The notes beneath the pieces were generated by a model that was not told where the DNA came from, did no database searches, and saw nothing but the letters and a program-made list of their open reading frames with translations. Positions 7,533-17,969 of a stretch of 54,421 bases of DNA are shown here, piece by piece. The stretch is from Gammaproteobacteria bacterium. GTDB lineage: Bacteria; Pseudomonadota; Gammaproteobacteria; Burkholderiales; Nitrosomonadaceae. The position numbers were made by a program, and so were the translations under genes. Every line of letters begins with the position of its first letter. Position 1 is the first letter of the stretch. The stretch is from contig JAUIIB010000003.1 of NCBI GenBank assembly GCA_030431985.1, positions 64,001 through 118,421 on the forward strand. The letters are read 5' to 3'.

Positions 7533-10352
7533 ATGGAATTGATTAAAATCCGTGGTGCGCGCACCCACAATCTAAAAAACATCAGTCTTGACTTGCCTCG
7601 AAACAAGCTAATTGTAATCACCGGGCTTTCAGGATCAGGCAAATCCTCGCTCGCGTTCGATACACTTTATGCGGAAGGGCAGAGACGTTATGTAGAATCA
7701 TTATCTGCTTATGCAAGACAATTTTTGCAGCTTATGGAAAAACCTGATGTCGATTCGATTGAAGGTCTCTCGCCAGCTATCGCTATTGAACAAAAGGCAA
7801 CATCGCATAATCCGCGATCAACCGTAGGTACGGTAACTGAGATACACGACTACTTGCGTCTTCTATTCGCGCGTGTCGGTGATCCACAGTGTCCTACACA
7901 TCACACTTCCTTGTCGGCACAGAGCGTATCTCAGATGGTTGATCATATTCTTGAGCTGCCCGCAGGAACGCGCCTCATGATTCTTTCGCCATTGATTATA
8001 GAGCGTAAGGGCGGACAGGTCGACCTATTTGACGAATTACGCATGCAGGGGTTTATCCGGCTACGTATTGACGGTGAGGTATATGATATTGATGATTCGC
8101 CGAAGCTACAGAAAAATAAAAAACATACCGTGGAAATTGTGATTGATCGGCTAAAAGTATCATCAGACGCAAAACAACGATTAGCCGAATCATTTGAAGT
8201 TGCCCTACAACATGCTGACGGTCGTGCCCTTGCTGTCGAGATGGATAACGGTCAGGAGCATCTTTTTTCTGCAAAATTCAGCTGCCCTACTTGCAGCTAC
8301 TCCTTGTCAGAACTCGAGCCTAGGCTATTTTCATTCAACAATCCGCAGGGCGCGTGCCAGCAGTGCGATGGCCTGGGTCAGATTACTTTTTTTGATCCAA
8401 GCCGCGTTGTAGCGTTTCCACATTTGTCGTTGGCATCCGGAGCGGTAAAAAGCTGGGACCGGCGCAACCAATTTTATTTTCAACTGCTCACTAACCTTGC
8501 CGAACACTACGGTTTTAATATTGAAACACCTTTTGAAGATTTAGACCCATCGATCCAAAACATTATCTTACATGGATCTGGAACTGAAAAGATTCAGTTT
8601 ACTTATCTTAAAGAAGGCGGCAAAAAAAATAGCCAGAAACATATTTTTGAAGGCATTATTCCAAATTTGACCCGGCGCTATCGCGAGACTGAATCGCAGA
8701 CTGTGCGTGAAGAGCTCGGAAAATACCTGAATGCTAAAACATGCCCGGAATGTAACGGAACGCGGCTATGCACTGCTGCGCGCCATGTTTTCGTTGATAA
8801 CCGAACTATTTATGATATTAGCGCATTGCCGCTCAAACAGGCGAAAGTATTTTTTGATCAACTTATTTTGCCCGGCCACAAACAGTCAATTGCTGAACGA
8901 ATCGTTAAGGAAATTTCCAGTCGATTACAATTTCTGAATAATGTAGGACTGGATTATTTATCACTGGATCGTGCTGCAGACACGTTATCAGGCGGAGAGT
9001 CACAACGCATCCGGCTCGCCAGCCAGATTGGCTCTGGCCTAACGGGTGTAATGTATGTACTGGACGAACCATCGATTGGATTACATCAACGAGATAACGA
9101 CCGTCTGCTCAACACACTAAAGCATCTTCGCGATATCGGAAATAGTGTCATTGTCGTTGAGCACGATGAAGACGCCATTCAACTGGCTGACTATGTCGTC
9201 GATATGGGACCAGGCGCAGGCGAGCACGGTGGCAAGGTAATCGCTCAGGGTGAACCTCCTGTCATACAATCTCACACCGATTCTCTGACGGGTGCATACC
9301 TGTCCGGTAGGCTGTCAATTAAAATTCCTTCCCAACGCACCCAACCCAATCCGGACAGAACGTTATACATTGAAGGCGCTTCAGGTAACAATTTAAAACA
9401 TTTGCATTTAAAATTGCCTGTTGGTCTGCTTATTTGTATAACAGGCGTTTCCGGTTCCGGGAAATCGACGCTGATTAACGAAACGCTTTACCGTGCCGTC
9501 TCCCAGCATCTTTATGCGAGTACAACCGAACCGGCATCCTTTAAACACATAGACGGACTGGAATTTTTTGACAAAGTTATCAATATGGATCAAAGCCCAA
9601 TCGGGCGTACGCCAAGATCAAATCCAGCAACATATACCGGCTTATTTACGCCTATTCGGGAACTATTCGCCGGCGTACCGCAATCACGAGAACGCGGCTA
9701 CGCTCCCGGCCGTTTTTCATTTAATGTCAAAGGCGGACGTTGTGAAACCTGCCAAGGTGATGGCGTAATCAAAGTTGAAATGCACTTTCTTCCCGATATT
9801 TATGTCACTTGCGATGTATGCCACGGTATGCGGTATAACCGTGAAACACTGGAAATTCTATATAAAGGCAAAAACATCAACGAAATTCTACAAATGACCG
9901 TAGAAAATGCGTTTGAGTTTTTCAACCCGGTACCCGTTGTTGCACGGAAACTACAAACACTCATGGATGTCGGATTAGGCTACATTACGCTAGGCCAATC
10001 CGCGACCACATTATCTGGAGGTGAAGCACAACGGGTAAAATTATCATTGGAGCTGTCAAAACGTGACACCGGTAGAACACTTTACATACTAGATGAACCA
10101 ACAACAGGATTACATTTCCAAGACATTGATTTATTACTTAAGGTATTACATAGATTACGTGATCATGGCAATACTGTCGTCGTGATTGAACACAACCTCG
10201 ATGTCATTAAAACGGCGGACTGGATTATCGACCTTGGCCCCGAAGGTGGTGATGGCGGCGGCCACATTGTCGCCGAGGGCACACCAGAGGAAATTATTGA
10301 TCACCCAAACAGTTACACCGGACACTACCTTAAGCACATTCTAAATAAATGA
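7533..10352 (+). CDS. uvrA: Excinuclease ABC subunit A
   Basis: 939 aa, full length for UvrA. Two ABC ATPase modules are present: Walker [15 protein letters not shown] near residue 31 and [16 protein letters not shown] in the second half. Signatures are [16 protein letters not shown] and [16 protein letters not shown], with Walker [11 protein letters not shown] and [10 protein letters not shown]. Zinc-finger cysteines appear as CPTC...CQQC and CETC...CDVC. UvrA finds bulky DNA lesions and loads UvrB in nucleotide excision repair. It is divergent from the MFS-ssb pair across 66 bases, in which I see no E. coli-type LexA box (CTGT-N8-ACAG). The end overlaps glycerate kinase by ATGA. The SD is weak. 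Confidence 0.98.
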   Translation: MELIKIRGARTHNLKNISLDLPRNKLIVITGLSGSGKSSLAFDTLYAEGQRRYVESLSAYARQFLQLMEKPDVDSIEGLSPAIAIEQKATSHNPRSTVGTVTEIHDYLRLLFARVGDPQCPTHHTSLSAQSVSQMVDHILELPAGTRLMILSPLIIERKGGQVDLFDELRMQGFIRLRIDGEVYDIDDSPKLQKNKKHTVEIVIDRLKVSSDAKQRLAESFEVALQHADGRALAVEMDNGQEHLFSAKFSCPTCSYSLSELEPRLFSFNNPQGACQQCDGLGQITFFDPSRVVAFPHLSLASGAVKSWDRRNQFYFQLLTNLAEHYGFNIETPFEDLDPSIQNIILHGSGTEKIQFTYLKEGGKKNSQKHIFEGIIPNLTRRYRETESQTVREELGKYLNAKTCPECNGTRLCTAARHVFVDNRTIYDISALPLKQAKVFFDQLILPGHKQSIAERIVKEISSRLQFLNNVGLDYLSLDRAADTLSGGESQRIRLASQIGSGLTGVMYVLDEPSIGLHQRDNDRLLNTLKHLRDIGNSVIVVEHDEDAIQLADYVVDMGPGAGEHGGKVIAQGEPPVIQSHTDSLTGAYLSGRLSIKIPSQRTQPNPDRTLYIEGASGNNLKHLHLKLPVGLLICITGVSGSGKSTLINETLYRAVSQHLYASTTEPASFKHIDGLEFFDKVINMDQSPIGRTPRSNPATYTGLFTPIRELFAGVPQSRERGYAPGRFSFNVKGGRCETCQGDGVIKVEMHFLPDIYVTCDVCHGMRYNRETLEILYKGKNINEILQMTVENAFEFFNPVPVVARKLQTLMDVGLGYITLGQSATTLSGGEAQRVKLSLELSKRDTGRTLYILDEPTTGLHFQDIDLLLKVLHRLRDHGNTVVVIEHNLDVIKTADWIIDLGPEGGDGGGHIVAEGTPEEIIDHPNSYTGHYLKHILNK

Positions 10353-11626
10353 ACCCGCGCACCTGTATGCTGGACAGTTTTCATGCAGCTATCAAGGCAG
10401 CCGACCCAGCACAGATAGTATCTCGATTTCTACCCGATTTAGCTGATATTTCCGGGCATGTCTTTGTTGTTGGGGCAGGCAAAGCATCAGCCGCCATGGC
10501 CTTGGCAGTTGAAAAAAACTGGCCTGAAGATAAAGCGTTAAATGGTATTGTCATAACCCGATATGGTTGTGGCTTGTCAACACACCGACTCGAAATTTTT
10601 GAAGCAGGTCATCCTGTGCCGGATGAAAAGAGCGTTTATACCACGCAACGTATCTTGGAACAGGTCAAACAACTAACAGAAAATGATTTATTACTGTGTT
10701 TATTCAGTGGCGGCGGCTCCAGCCTCTTATCCTTGCCATCCGATGGTATTTCTTTAGCCGATCTTCAAACAATGACACGGCAATTGTTACAATGTGGCGC
10801 AAAAATTCAGGAAATTAACACTGTGCGCAAACATCTTTCGCGTATCCTGGGCGGACAGCTTGCGGCAGCAAGCCATGCACCTGTACTTACTCTTATGATA
10901 TCGGATGTTACCGGCGATGATCCTACGCATATCGCTTCCGGTCCCTGCACACCAGACCCCACTTACTTTTCCGATGCATTAGAAATACTTAAACGATATC
11001 AACTCAATGCGCCACAGAACATCCGGAACAAATTGATTGCAGGTGTCCAGGGACAAGTACGTGAGACGCCAAAACCTGGATCATCAATTTTCAAGCATGT
11101 TAAAAATTATGTTATTGCCAGCGCACATTTGTCATTGACCGCTGCAAAAAAATATCTTCAAGATAATTTATTTAACGTACTTGTGCTAGGCGATACGGTA
11201 ACCGGTGAAGCACGAGAAGTTGCAAAGGTTTATGCCGCGCTTATCAAAGAAATTCGGCACTATCCCGACTTACTGAAACCACCAGCAGCTTTGCTATCTG
11301 GCGGAGAAACGACTGTCACAGTAAAAGGACAGGGTCGTGGTGGACGGAATACGGAGTTTTTATTGGCATTGCTGATTGAGCTCAACGGTCTAAGTGATGT
11401 CTATGCCCTGGCGTGTGATACAGACGGTATAGATGGCTCTGAAGAAAACGCTGGCGCGATCATTACCCCCAGTTCGTTATCCCGCGCTCAAAAAAAAGGA
11501 TTGCAAGCAGACGAATTCTTAACCAATAACGATGCGTATAGTTTTTTTGAACAGTTAGGCGATCTGGTGGTAACCGGACCGACCTATACTAATGTCAATG
11601 ATTATAGAGTCATACTCATTGTATGA
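10349..11626 (+). CDS. gckA: Glycerate 2-kinase (GK-II / MOFRL family)
   Basis: 425 aa. The N-terminal domain has [12 protein letters not shown] and the motif [13 protein letters not shown]; the C-terminal MOFRL domain contains [24 protein letters not shown] and [15 protein letters not shown]. Enzymes of this family phosphorylate D-glycerate to 2-phosphoglycerate with ATP; older annotations call them hydroxypyruvate reductase (TtuD). In an autotroph it would return glycerate from photorespiration-type glycolate salvage to central metabolism. Its ATG overlaps the uvrA stop, so it is likely translated by coupling. It converges on the next gene with about 20 bases between them. Confidence 0.93.
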   Translation: MNPRTCMLDSFHAAIKAADPAQIVSRFLPDLADISGHVFVVGAGKASAAMALAVEKNWPEDKALNGIVITRYGCGLSTHRLEIFEAGHPVPDEKSVYTTQRILEQVKQLTENDLLLCLFSGGGSSLLSLPSDGISLADLQTMTRQLLQCGAKIQEINTVRKHLSRILGGQLAAASHAPVLTLMISDVTGDDPTHIASGPCTPDPTYFSDALEILKRYQLNAPQNIRNKLIAGVQGQVRETPKPGSSIFKHVKNYVIASAHLSLTAAKKYLQDNLFNVLVLGDTVTGEAREVAKVYAALIKEIRHYPDLLKPPAALLSGGETTVTVKGQGRGGRNTEFLLALLIELNGLSDVYALACDTDGIDGSEENAGAIITPSSLSRAQKKGLQADEFLTNNDAYSFFEQLGDLVVTGPTYTNVNDYRVILIV

Positions 11627-11647
11627 GCCTTGACATTTTGTAGTTAA

Positions 11648-12115
11648 TCAACGCGCTTTCTGGCCCACCTGAATTGAAGTGACAATATAATTGGATTCAT
11701 ACCAGCGACGGATAATATATTCGTAAAAAGTCCGATTCATACTTATCTTATCCAGAGAAAGCGAGGCTTTACCACGCTCAGTCAAGATTACACAACCAAG
11801 GTCAAGCTGATTATTCATATCACTGGGAAAACCAACCTTAGTTGGCTTGCCGCAATAAAACAGACGGGTATGCTTACCCAGTTTTTTTTTGACAAACCCA
11901 CCCGCCTCAAAATGAATTAAACCAGATGATGCGAGTTTAGCAAGTGTTTCCCGTGTTATACCTTGTTGTGTATAAATCGGCTCATCCAAATCATAAATCA
12001 AAGGCAACGGCCCACCTTGTACCCAAACAAATTGATGCAACGCATCAAAAATTTTTTTTACATTTGGACTTAATGCTTTAGTACATTCCAACGGCAAACC
12101 ACAATTCAGTGACAT
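11648..12115 (-). CDS. Hypothetical protein, possible winged-helix fold
   Basis: 155 aa, soluble. Residues 15-80 read like a winged helix (KKIFDALHQFVW...GITRETLAKLASSGLIHFEAGGFVKK), where a helix pair leads into a 'GLI' turn and a beta wing. The rest (LGCVILTERGKASLSLDK, YEYIIRRWYESNYIVTSIQV) has strands and a helix but no known motif. It may be a small regulator or a C-terminal domain similar to those on larger uncharacterised proteins; no upstream part is present, since the frame stops eight codons before the ATG. It stands alone between convergent gckA and the next minus-strand gene. Confidence 0.65.
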   Translation of the reverse strand: MSLNCGLPLECTKALSPNVKKIFDALHQFVWVQGGPLPLIYDLDEPIYTQQGITRETLAKLASSGLIHFEAGGFVKKKLGKHTRLFYCGKPTKVGFPSDMNNQLDLGCVILTERGKASLSLDKISMNRTFYEYIIRRWYESNYIVTSIQVGQKAR

Positions 12116-12224
12116 GCTGCGACATCCTTTGCTTTTCTTCTAACGCACAACTTTCAAGAAAAAACTGGTTTCTGGTTGCTGTATGATTTCAAACACAGAC
12201 ATTAACCCTCTAAATTGGCTTTAT

Positions 12225-12638
12225 TTATTGTGTATTAGTGTCTACGGCTTGCTCCTCTGCTGATGTAGTCTGGTCCACACCAGCCGCTCTTTTGTCTTTC
12301 TTATTACCGTCTTGCTTTGTTTTAGATTTTGCAGCCCTTTTTTCACGCTGTCTCAATTCTTTGTTAATTTCATCGAGAAAATTTCGGTTATCCTGTCGGC
12401 GCTTTTCACTCTTGTACCACACAAAACAGGTTACCGAGCCCATGACGATTAGCAAAACGTTAAATACATCAACCCCATCAAAGAAAATAAATGCCACACC
12501 TGTCGAAATAGATAGCGCTCCTAGAAAAGCTGTAAAATGCCAAAGCTTGTTGCCTGCCTTTTGGTAACGCACACTCCATTGTTCCAGTTTTTCTTGTGTT
12601 GAAACTAATTCTTCATCTGTCCATTTTTTCATACTCAT
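12225..12638 (-). CDS. Hypothetical membrane protein with charged tails
   Basis: 137 aa. A charged N-terminal helix (KKWTDEELVSTQEKLEQWSVRYQK) is followed by two membrane segments (LWHFTAFLGALSISTGVAFIFF and VFNVLLIVMGSVTCFVWY). The tail is strongly charged (KSEKRRQDNRNFLDEINKELRQREKRAAKSKTK) and then Gln/Thr-rich. This looks like a small inner-membrane hairpin protein with both ends in the cytoplasm. No family recognised. Two starts are possible (M1 or M3). About 110 bases separate it from the downstream hypothetical gene, so co-transcription is possible. Confidence 0.65.
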   Translation of the reverse strand: MSMKKWTDEELVSTQEKLEQWSVRYQKAGNKLWHFTAFLGALSISTGVAFIFFDGVDVFNVLLIVMGSVTCFVWYKSEKRRQDNRNFLDEINKELRQREKRAAKSKTKQDGNKKDKRAAGVDQTTSAEEQAVDTNTQ

Positions 12639-12944
12639 GATGAGTAATTCCCCCCAAATCTATCAGATTAATTTTGCCGGACTTATACATCCTGTCGATA
12701 CGATATAAAACCGTATCATTTCTCAGCACTACGGTATATTTTAAATCACTTCACAAGATTCCCGTAATCTAAATACCGAAGTGTATTTCGGATATTGGAA
12801 ACATTTATAAAACAGGATTACGATAATAGATAAAAATAGTGGGGTAAGGTTTAATTGCATTTTTCATAGTGGCTCAGAATTGTTACTGGCCCAGATAACA
12901 AAAAAGGCACCAATGGTGCCTTTTTTGTTAGGAACAACTTGAGC
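12639..12944. other. Gap between hypothetical membrane protein gene and porin terminator
   Basis: About 260 bases here hold no convincing ORF. Two short dyads stand out: GATACG/CGTATC at 12697-12717, and ACCGAA-GTGTA-TTCGGA further along. Either could be a regulator site for the minus-strand gene that starts at 12638, but neither matches a regulator I know. The porin terminator lies at the right end. Confidence 0.4.
12897..12929. terminator. Rho-independent terminator of the porin gene
   Basis: A perfect palindrome: AACAAAAAAGGCACC, loop AAT, GGTGCCTTTTTTGTT. It lies 16 bases past the porin stop. The GGCACC/GGTGCC core is flanked by A6 and T6, so it should work in both directions. Confidence 0.93.
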
Positions 12945-14117
12945 TTAAAAATTGTGACGCATACCTACAGAATAAACATTACTATCTCTAAATACTGCAT
13001 TCCTGTCATCAATCATGTTACGTTGATAACCACCAAACAAACTAGAGCGCTTGCTTAATTTATGAATCGCGCCAACAGTAAAACTGCTCATTTCACGTTT
13101 TGCCTGCTGCGTTGTGGCATTTGCCTGACCCATACCACCTTGTGCGATCAAACTTGTTCTACCGAATTCGTACTCGCCGCCAACAAACCACAAGTGACCG
13201 TCACCGTTAACATTCATAGCTGAGTTACATTGCGCCCGCGGATCATTTGCAGCCCCGAGCTGCGCTGCATTCGAACATGAAGCCGCGCCATTAATACTCG
13301 CATCGTCAATGTTCTCATATTGACCACTAATGCGCATATTCTTGAACTTCCACGATGCACCACCACGCCAAACTTCTTCATCGTCAACGCCGACACCCTG
13401 GAGTGCTCTCTGATTCGAGCTCACGTTATCTCTAGAATATCCACCAAACACACCTATATCGTGCTCATCGAGTAATGTAACTTCATATTTCCCAGCAATT
13501 TGGAAGTCCCATTCACCATCTTCACCACCTTGGTTAGTTGAATCGCCATTGCCATTAAAAGGGTCAAGGCGATTAGAGTCACCAGGCATCAATAAAGCAG
13601 CGAATGAGAAGCCTTCTACTGTTGGAGAATCATACCGCGCAGCACTGTTTACAAAACTTTGCGCACCGGAACCCATACCGTTTCTAGACGCAATCATAGT
13701 GCTACCACTACCAGCAGCCTGAAGCGTTGTGTAAGCAAAAGGATCAATGGTCTGCCCACCGGCAAAATCTTTATACAAAGACTGGACACGGCCAAACTTG
13801 ACTTCACCCCATGCGTTGTTGGCTAAAGCTACCCAACGTTCACGCGCAACGCCCAGATCACCACTACCTGTATTGAAACCGTATTCAATGTGCGCTTTCG
13901 CTTTGAATCCACTACCGAGCTGCTCAACAACATGCAAACCCCATCTTGAACGACCAGTGTCATCCCCAATCAGTGCTTGACTGGTAAAACCATCATAATC
14001 CACAGTAGCATATTCAGCCTGAACGCTACCAAACATAGTGACATTGGTTCCTTCTGCTGACGCAACCATGGGGGTTGCAAGCGCACCAGCAACTGCTAAA
14101 GAAATAAGCTTCTTCAT
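12945..14117 (-). CDS. Gram-negative porin
   Basis: 390 aa from the ATG at 14117. I prefer this start to a frame-extended one upstream because it begins a classic signal peptide (MKKLISLAVAGALATPMVASA) and has an SD (GGAGAA) 8 bases before. The mature protein starts with NVTMFGSVQAEYATVDYDG, has alternating amphipathic strands and ends with NVYSVGMRHNF, the aromatic C-terminal residue recognised by BamA. This is the betaproteobacterial general diffusion porin family (16-stranded trimer). The single-gene unit is closed by a strong terminator. Cysteines (CSNAAQ...AQCNSA) lie in one predicted surface loop and may form a disulfide. Confidence 0.93.
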   Translation of the reverse strand: MKKLISLAVAGALATPMVASAEGTNVTMFGSVQAEYATVDYDGFTSQALIGDDTGRSRWGLHVVEQLGSGFKAKAHIEYGFNTGSGDLGVARERWVALANNAWGEVKFGRVQSLYKDFAGGQTIDPFAYTTLQAAGSGSTMIASRNGMGSGAQSFVNSAARYDSPTVEGFSFAALLMPGDSNRLDPFNGNGDSTNQGGEDGEWDFQIAGKYEVTLLDEHDIGVFGGYSRDNVSSNQRALQGVGVDDEEVWRGGASWKFKNMRISGQYENIDDASINGAASCSNAAQLGAANDPRAQCNSAMNVNGDGHLWFVGGEYEFGRTSLIAQGGMGQANATTQQAKREMSSFTVGAIHKLSKRSSLFGGYQRNMIDDRNAVFRDSNVYSVGMRHNF

Positions 14118-14306
14118 AGGGAAGTTCTCCATAAATATTAAACATTGAGGAATCGACCAAAACCCAGCTAAACACCGGCAGGCTGCATCCCGTTTTTTCC
14201 TGTCTTCCAAACTCGAAAGGTTTAGGTGGATTGTGCCCAATACAACACAGCCCTGCAAGAAAAACGGCTTTATTTTTTCTATTTAACAACCCATGTGTTG
14301 CTTTTT

Positions 14307-14324
14307 AACAACATTTCTGTTGTT
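14307..14324 (+). other. AT-rich hairpin with T tail on the plus strand
   Basis: AACAACA-TTTC-TGTTGTT followed by five Ts. It lies between recQ and the porin, which both run on the minus strand, so its polarity fits no gene here. An adjacent CAACCC...TGTTG stretch is related. Confidence 0.35.
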
Positions 14325-14394
14325 TTTTTGTCATAACTGACAAAAAAACACCGCTTACTTCCTATTTGCCCAGGTACTCATAAATACGATTCTC

Positions 14395-16212
14395 CTATGA
14401 GTCACGGCATTCTGCATTTCTTAGGATCTCAATTAGCTGACCACCGTATTTATCCAATTTGTGCGTCCCTACGCCTGTAATTCGCAGCAGTTCATCCTCC
14501 GTCTGCGGGCATTGACGTACAAATTCTTTTAAAGTCACATCATGAAATACAACGTAAGCAGGCACTCCTAGTTCATTGGCAGTTTCTGCACGCCAATCGC
14601 GTAAACGATCCCATAGTCTTTGTTCATGAGAACCGCGCACAAGCAGCTCATCGCCTTTCTGACCGGCACGCTCTAGCTGTTTATATTCTGCCGGCTGCCG
14701 CAAAAAAACATCCCGCCGTTCCTTTAATACAACACGACTTGCATCAGTTAAGCACAACGCACCATAGCCTTCATAACTCGTGGTTAACAGCCCATGCGCA
14801 ATCAATTGTCTAAAGATAGCGCGCCAGTTCTTGATTGATAAATCACGACCAATACCGAATGTACTGATTTGGTCGTGGCGCCATTGCTCAACACGACCCG
14901 TGCGGTTTCCACGTAAAATATCGATTAAATGACCTGCACCAAACTGCTGCCCGGTACGATAAACACATGACAACGCTTTTTGTACTGCAACAGTGGCATT
15001 CCAGGTTTTTGGCGGGTTCAAACAAACATCGCAATTTCCACAAGCTGTAAATGCTATCGTTTCACCTAAATAACCCAATAATTGAGCGCGGCGACATGCA
15101 GTTGTTTCACACAAAGCCAGCATAGCTTCAAGCTTTTTGGTTGCGACTTGCTTAAACCGCGCCCCTGCCTTGGATTCTTCGATCATACGACGCTGCTGTA
15201 TCACGTCATTCAAACCATAAGCCATCCACGCACTTGCTTGCTGTCCGTCGCGACCTGCCCGACCTGTTTCCTGATAATAACCCTCGATACTTTTGGGCAT
15301 ATCAAGATGCGCCACAAAACGCACATCGGGTTTATCGATACCCATTCCAAAAGCAATTGTCGCCACCATAACGCAGCTTTCATCGCGAAGAAATTTTTCC
15401 TGGTTTTGTGCACGCTGATCTGAGCTCATACCAGCATGGTAAGCTAAAGCAGGAATGCCATGCGCGTTCAACCATGCTGCAATCTCTTCTGTTTTCTTCC
15501 GTGATAGACAATAAACAATACCGGCTTTACGCGGATATTCTGTTTGGATAAATGAGAACAACTGCTGCTTGCTGTTAACTTTGTCGACTATCTGATAATG
15601 AATATTGGGCCGATCAAAACTGGAAAGAAAGACCTTGGCGTCATGCAACGCCAAACGCTCAATCACTTCTTTTCGGGTTACAGCATCGGCTGTAGCCGTC
15701 AAAGCGATGCGCGGCACATTGGGAAAACGCACGTGCAGAATATTAAGTTGATTATATTCAGGACGAAAATCATGCCCCCATTGCGAAACACAGTGTGCCT
15801 CGTCAATTGCAAATAAGGCCAGCGGAATTTGCGCGATCAAATCTAGGAAATGCCTAGTCAGCAACCGCTCTGGTGCAACATAAAGTAAGTCGTAGTCACC
15901 ATTCAGCAATTTTTGTTCGACGCCCCGCATTTCTTCAAAAGAAAGCGTGGAATTCAATACGGCTGCATCAATACCCATTTCATTAAGGGCAGCGACTTGA
16001 TTCTGCATCAGCGCAATTAATGGAGAAACGACGATTGCAACGCCTTTACGAAGCAATGCGGGTATTTGATAACAAAGCGATTTGCCACCCCCTGTCGGCA
16101 TCAGTACAAGACAATCGCCGCCGACAACAAGATGCTCGATAATCTCAGCTTGCTGTCCTCTGAAATCAGGATAACCGAAAACTTCTTTGAGAATACTTAG
16201 CGCGCGTGACAT
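14395..16212 (-). CDS. recQ: ATP-dependent DNA helicase RecQ
   Basis: 605 aa, full length. Superfamily 2 helicase core with Walker A MPTGGGKSLCYQIP, the DEAH-type box AIDEAHCVSQWGHDFRPEY and helicase motif VI (QETGRAGRDG). The RecQ C-terminal region has zinc cysteines (CRRAQLL..., CGNCDVC), and the HRDC domain closes the protein (TEDELLRITGVGTHKLDKYG). RecQ unwinds DNA 3' to 5' in recombination and restart of stalled forks. It stands alone in its orientation, downstream of the anion-symporter gene across a 76-base gap that contains a long hairpin. Confidence 0.97.
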   Translation of the reverse strand: MSRALSILKEVFGYPDFRGQQAEIIEHLVVGGDCLVLMPTGGGKSLCYQIPALLRKGVAIVVSPLIALMQNQVAALNEMGIDAAVLNSTLSFEEMRGVEQKLLNGDYDLLYVAPERLLTRHFLDLIAQIPLALFAIDEAHCVSQWGHDFRPEYNQLNILHVRFPNVPRIALTATADAVTRKEVIERLALHDAKVFLSSFDRPNIHYQIVDKVNSKQQLFSFIQTEYPRKAGIVYCLSRKKTEEIAAWLNAHGIPALAYHAGMSSDQRAQNQEKFLRDESCVMVATIAFGMGIDKPDVRFVAHLDMPKSIEGYYQETGRAGRDGQQASAWMAYGLNDVIQQRRMIEESKAGARFKQVATKKLEAMLALCETTACRRAQLLGYLGETIAFTACGNCDVCLNPPKTWNATVAVQKALSCVYRTGQQFGAGHLIDILRGNRTGRVEQWRHDQISTFGIGRDLSIKNWRAIFRQLIAHGLLTTSYEGYGALCLTDASRVVLKERRDVFLRQPAEYKQLERAGQKGDELLVRGSHEQRLWDRLRDWRAETANELGVPAYVVFHDVTLKEFVRQCPQTEDELLRITGVGTHKLDKYGGQLIEILRNAECRDS

Positions 16213-16239
16213 CAGCTAGATGTATCGTTTCTTAACCTC

Positions 16240-16278
16240 AATTTTTTGTGCGTGCTCGGAAAGCATGTACAAAAAATT
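16240..16278. repeat. 17-bp near-perfect inverted repeat upstream of recQ
   Basis: AATTTTTTGTGCGTGCT pairs with AGCATGTACAAAAAATT across a CGGAA loop; 15 Watson-Crick pairs and 2 G-U. Ts are on the 5' arm and As on the 3' arm, opposite to a normal terminator. Confidence 0.7.
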
Positions 16279-16288
16279 TTCAAAAGAT

Positions 16289-17782
16289 TTATCCAAATAT
16301 CCAGGGAATCAAGAGATATGTCATTCCAGTAATGATAACAATTCCCAAAACGTTAAGCCTCACACCTGCCTGAGCCATCTGTGAAATTGTCATTCGGCCC
16401 GTCGAATAAACAACAGCATTCGGTGCCGTTGCCACCGGCAGCATAAAAGCACAACTCGCAGCCAATGCGGTAGGTGCAAACAACAACATAGGCTCAATCC
16501 CGCTAGATATAGCCAATACACCCAGTATTGGCAATAAAGTCGCAGTTGTTGCCGTGTTACTGGTCAGCTCTGTCAGGAATATCACCAGAGAAACCAATAT
16601 CAGTATCATAAGAATCAAATTCAAGTGCGGCAACCCCGAAAGATTACCTCCAATCCATGCCGCTAAACCAGAGTATTTGATGGCTGCAGCAAGGCTTAAT
16701 CCCCCACCGAATAATAACAGTATACCCCAAGGTATCTGATTCGCATGCTCCCAATCCAAAAGTGCCACCGATTTTTCACCGGTCTTTGACGCCTCGTCGC
16801 CAGCCGGAATAATAAACAGGAGCACCGCGCCACAAACCGCAATCAACGTATCACTTAACCACAACACAACTTCAAAGTGCTTTTGTACGGGCACGCGCAA
16901 AATCCATGCTGCAGCGATACACCCGAACAAACAAGTAATGCGCATTTCAGGTCGCGTCATTTTACCCAATTTTTCAAGCTCATCACGAATGGCGGCAAGT
17001 GAAATACGTTCAACTTTTAAATCAAATGCAAAAGCCCATTGTGTCAATACCCACCAAGCCAACATTGTCATCACAACAACAGTAGGTATACCAAACATCA
17101 TCCAATCTACGAAACTGATATCAATACCATAACTTTGCTTCATAAAACTGACCACAAGCAGATTGGGAGGCGTACCGATAATAGTACCTAACCCACCAAT
17201 ACTGGCGGCATAGGCAATTCCTAGAAGCAGACATACTACAAATTTATGCTGCTGACTGCTTTCATTCTGAGCCAGCTCGGCAACAAGAGATAATGCGATC
17301 GGAATCATCATCAATGTACAGGCCGTATTACTGATCCACATAGACAACAGCGCGGTTGTTCCCATAAATCCGGCAATCAACGCAGCTGGACCGCCACCCG
17401 TACGCGCCAGAATATTCAGCGCAATTCGACGATGTAAACCCCATTTAGCCAAACTGGTTGCAATAATAAAGCCACCAAGCAATAGAAAAATAGCTGGAGA
17501 TGCGTACGGTGCAGTGCTGTTTTCTAATGTCATAATCTCTAAGGCAGGAAACAGAATAATCGGCAGCAAGGAAGTAGCTGGAATCGGCAGCACTTCTGTG
17601 GTCCACCATATCGCCAACAATAGTGCCACGCCCACAGTACGCCATGCAGGCTCGGTCATTTCCGCCGGGGCGGGTAAAATAATAGTCAATGCTAATAAAC
17701 AGGAACCTGAAATAAAACCAACTTTTTGGGGCGTCGTAAAAAACATCATATCCTTCAGAATCTGTTTAAGTCGACGAAGCAA
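16289..17782 (-). CDS. DASS-family Na+/anion symporter (SLC13 type)
   Basis: 497 aa, very hydrophobic, about 11-12 membrane segments. Family motifs are visible: IWWTTEVLPIPATSLLPIILFP, then 'SNTACTLMMIPIALSL' (the first SNT cation/substrate motif) and 'LTSNTATTATLLPIL' (the second SNT). Other recognisable parts are GTIIGTPPNLLVVSF and PVATAPNAVVYSTG. Members import di- and tricarboxylates or sulfate with sodium across the inner membrane; which anion is used here cannot be told. In an autotroph, sulfate or a C4 acid are both plausible. It is divergent from glnA across 187 bases. Confidence 0.9.
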   Translation of the reverse strand: MLRRLKQILKDMMFFTTPQKVGFISGSCLLALTIILPAPAEMTEPAWRTVGVALLLAIWWTTEVLPIPATSLLPIILFPALEIMTLENSTAPYASPAIFLLLGGFIIATSLAKWGLHRRIALNILARTGGGPAALIAGFMGTTALLSMWISNTACTLMMIPIALSLVAELAQNESSQQHKFVVCLLLGIAYAASIGGLGTIIGTPPNLLVVSFMKQSYGIDISFVDWMMFGIPTVVVMTMLAWWVLTQWAFAFDLKVERISLAAIRDELEKLGKMTRPEMRITCLFGCIAAAWILRVPVQKHFEVVLWLSDTLIAVCGAVLLFIIPAGDEASKTGEKSVALLDWEHANQIPWGILLLFGGGLSLAAAIKYSGLAAWIGGNLSGLPHLNLILMILILVSLVIFLTELTSNTATTATLLPILGVLAISSGIEPMLLFAPTALAASCAFMLPVATAPNAVVYSTGRMTISQMAQAGVRLNVLGIVIITGMTYLLIPWIFG

Positions 17783-17795
17783 CTGATAAATGTAT

Positions 17796-17816
17796 GAGAT
17801 AATGTCATATTATCTC
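17796..17816. promoter_or_regulatory. Inverted repeat just upstream of the anion symporter gene
   Basis: GAGATAAT-GTCAT-ATTATCTC is a perfect 8-bp dyad with a 5-base spacer, 14 bases before the symporter start. The symmetry and position suit an operator for a dimeric regulator. The regulator is unknown. Confidence 0.45.
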
Positions 17817-17969
17817 AAATAATATTCGCCAATATCATCAAAAAATCTGTGCGCCTTACCATATCCCAACTGGGTTTCAAAAATAATAAATGAATCGGTT
17901 TGATATAATATTATTGTCCGATAGCATTGTGTCATATTCTATAACCAACCAGCACGACCGGAGAAAAAG

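Noticed and set aside
14307..14330. Hairpin plus T run as terminator of recQ
   Set aside because: The T run is on the plus strand while recQ and the porin are read on the minus strand.
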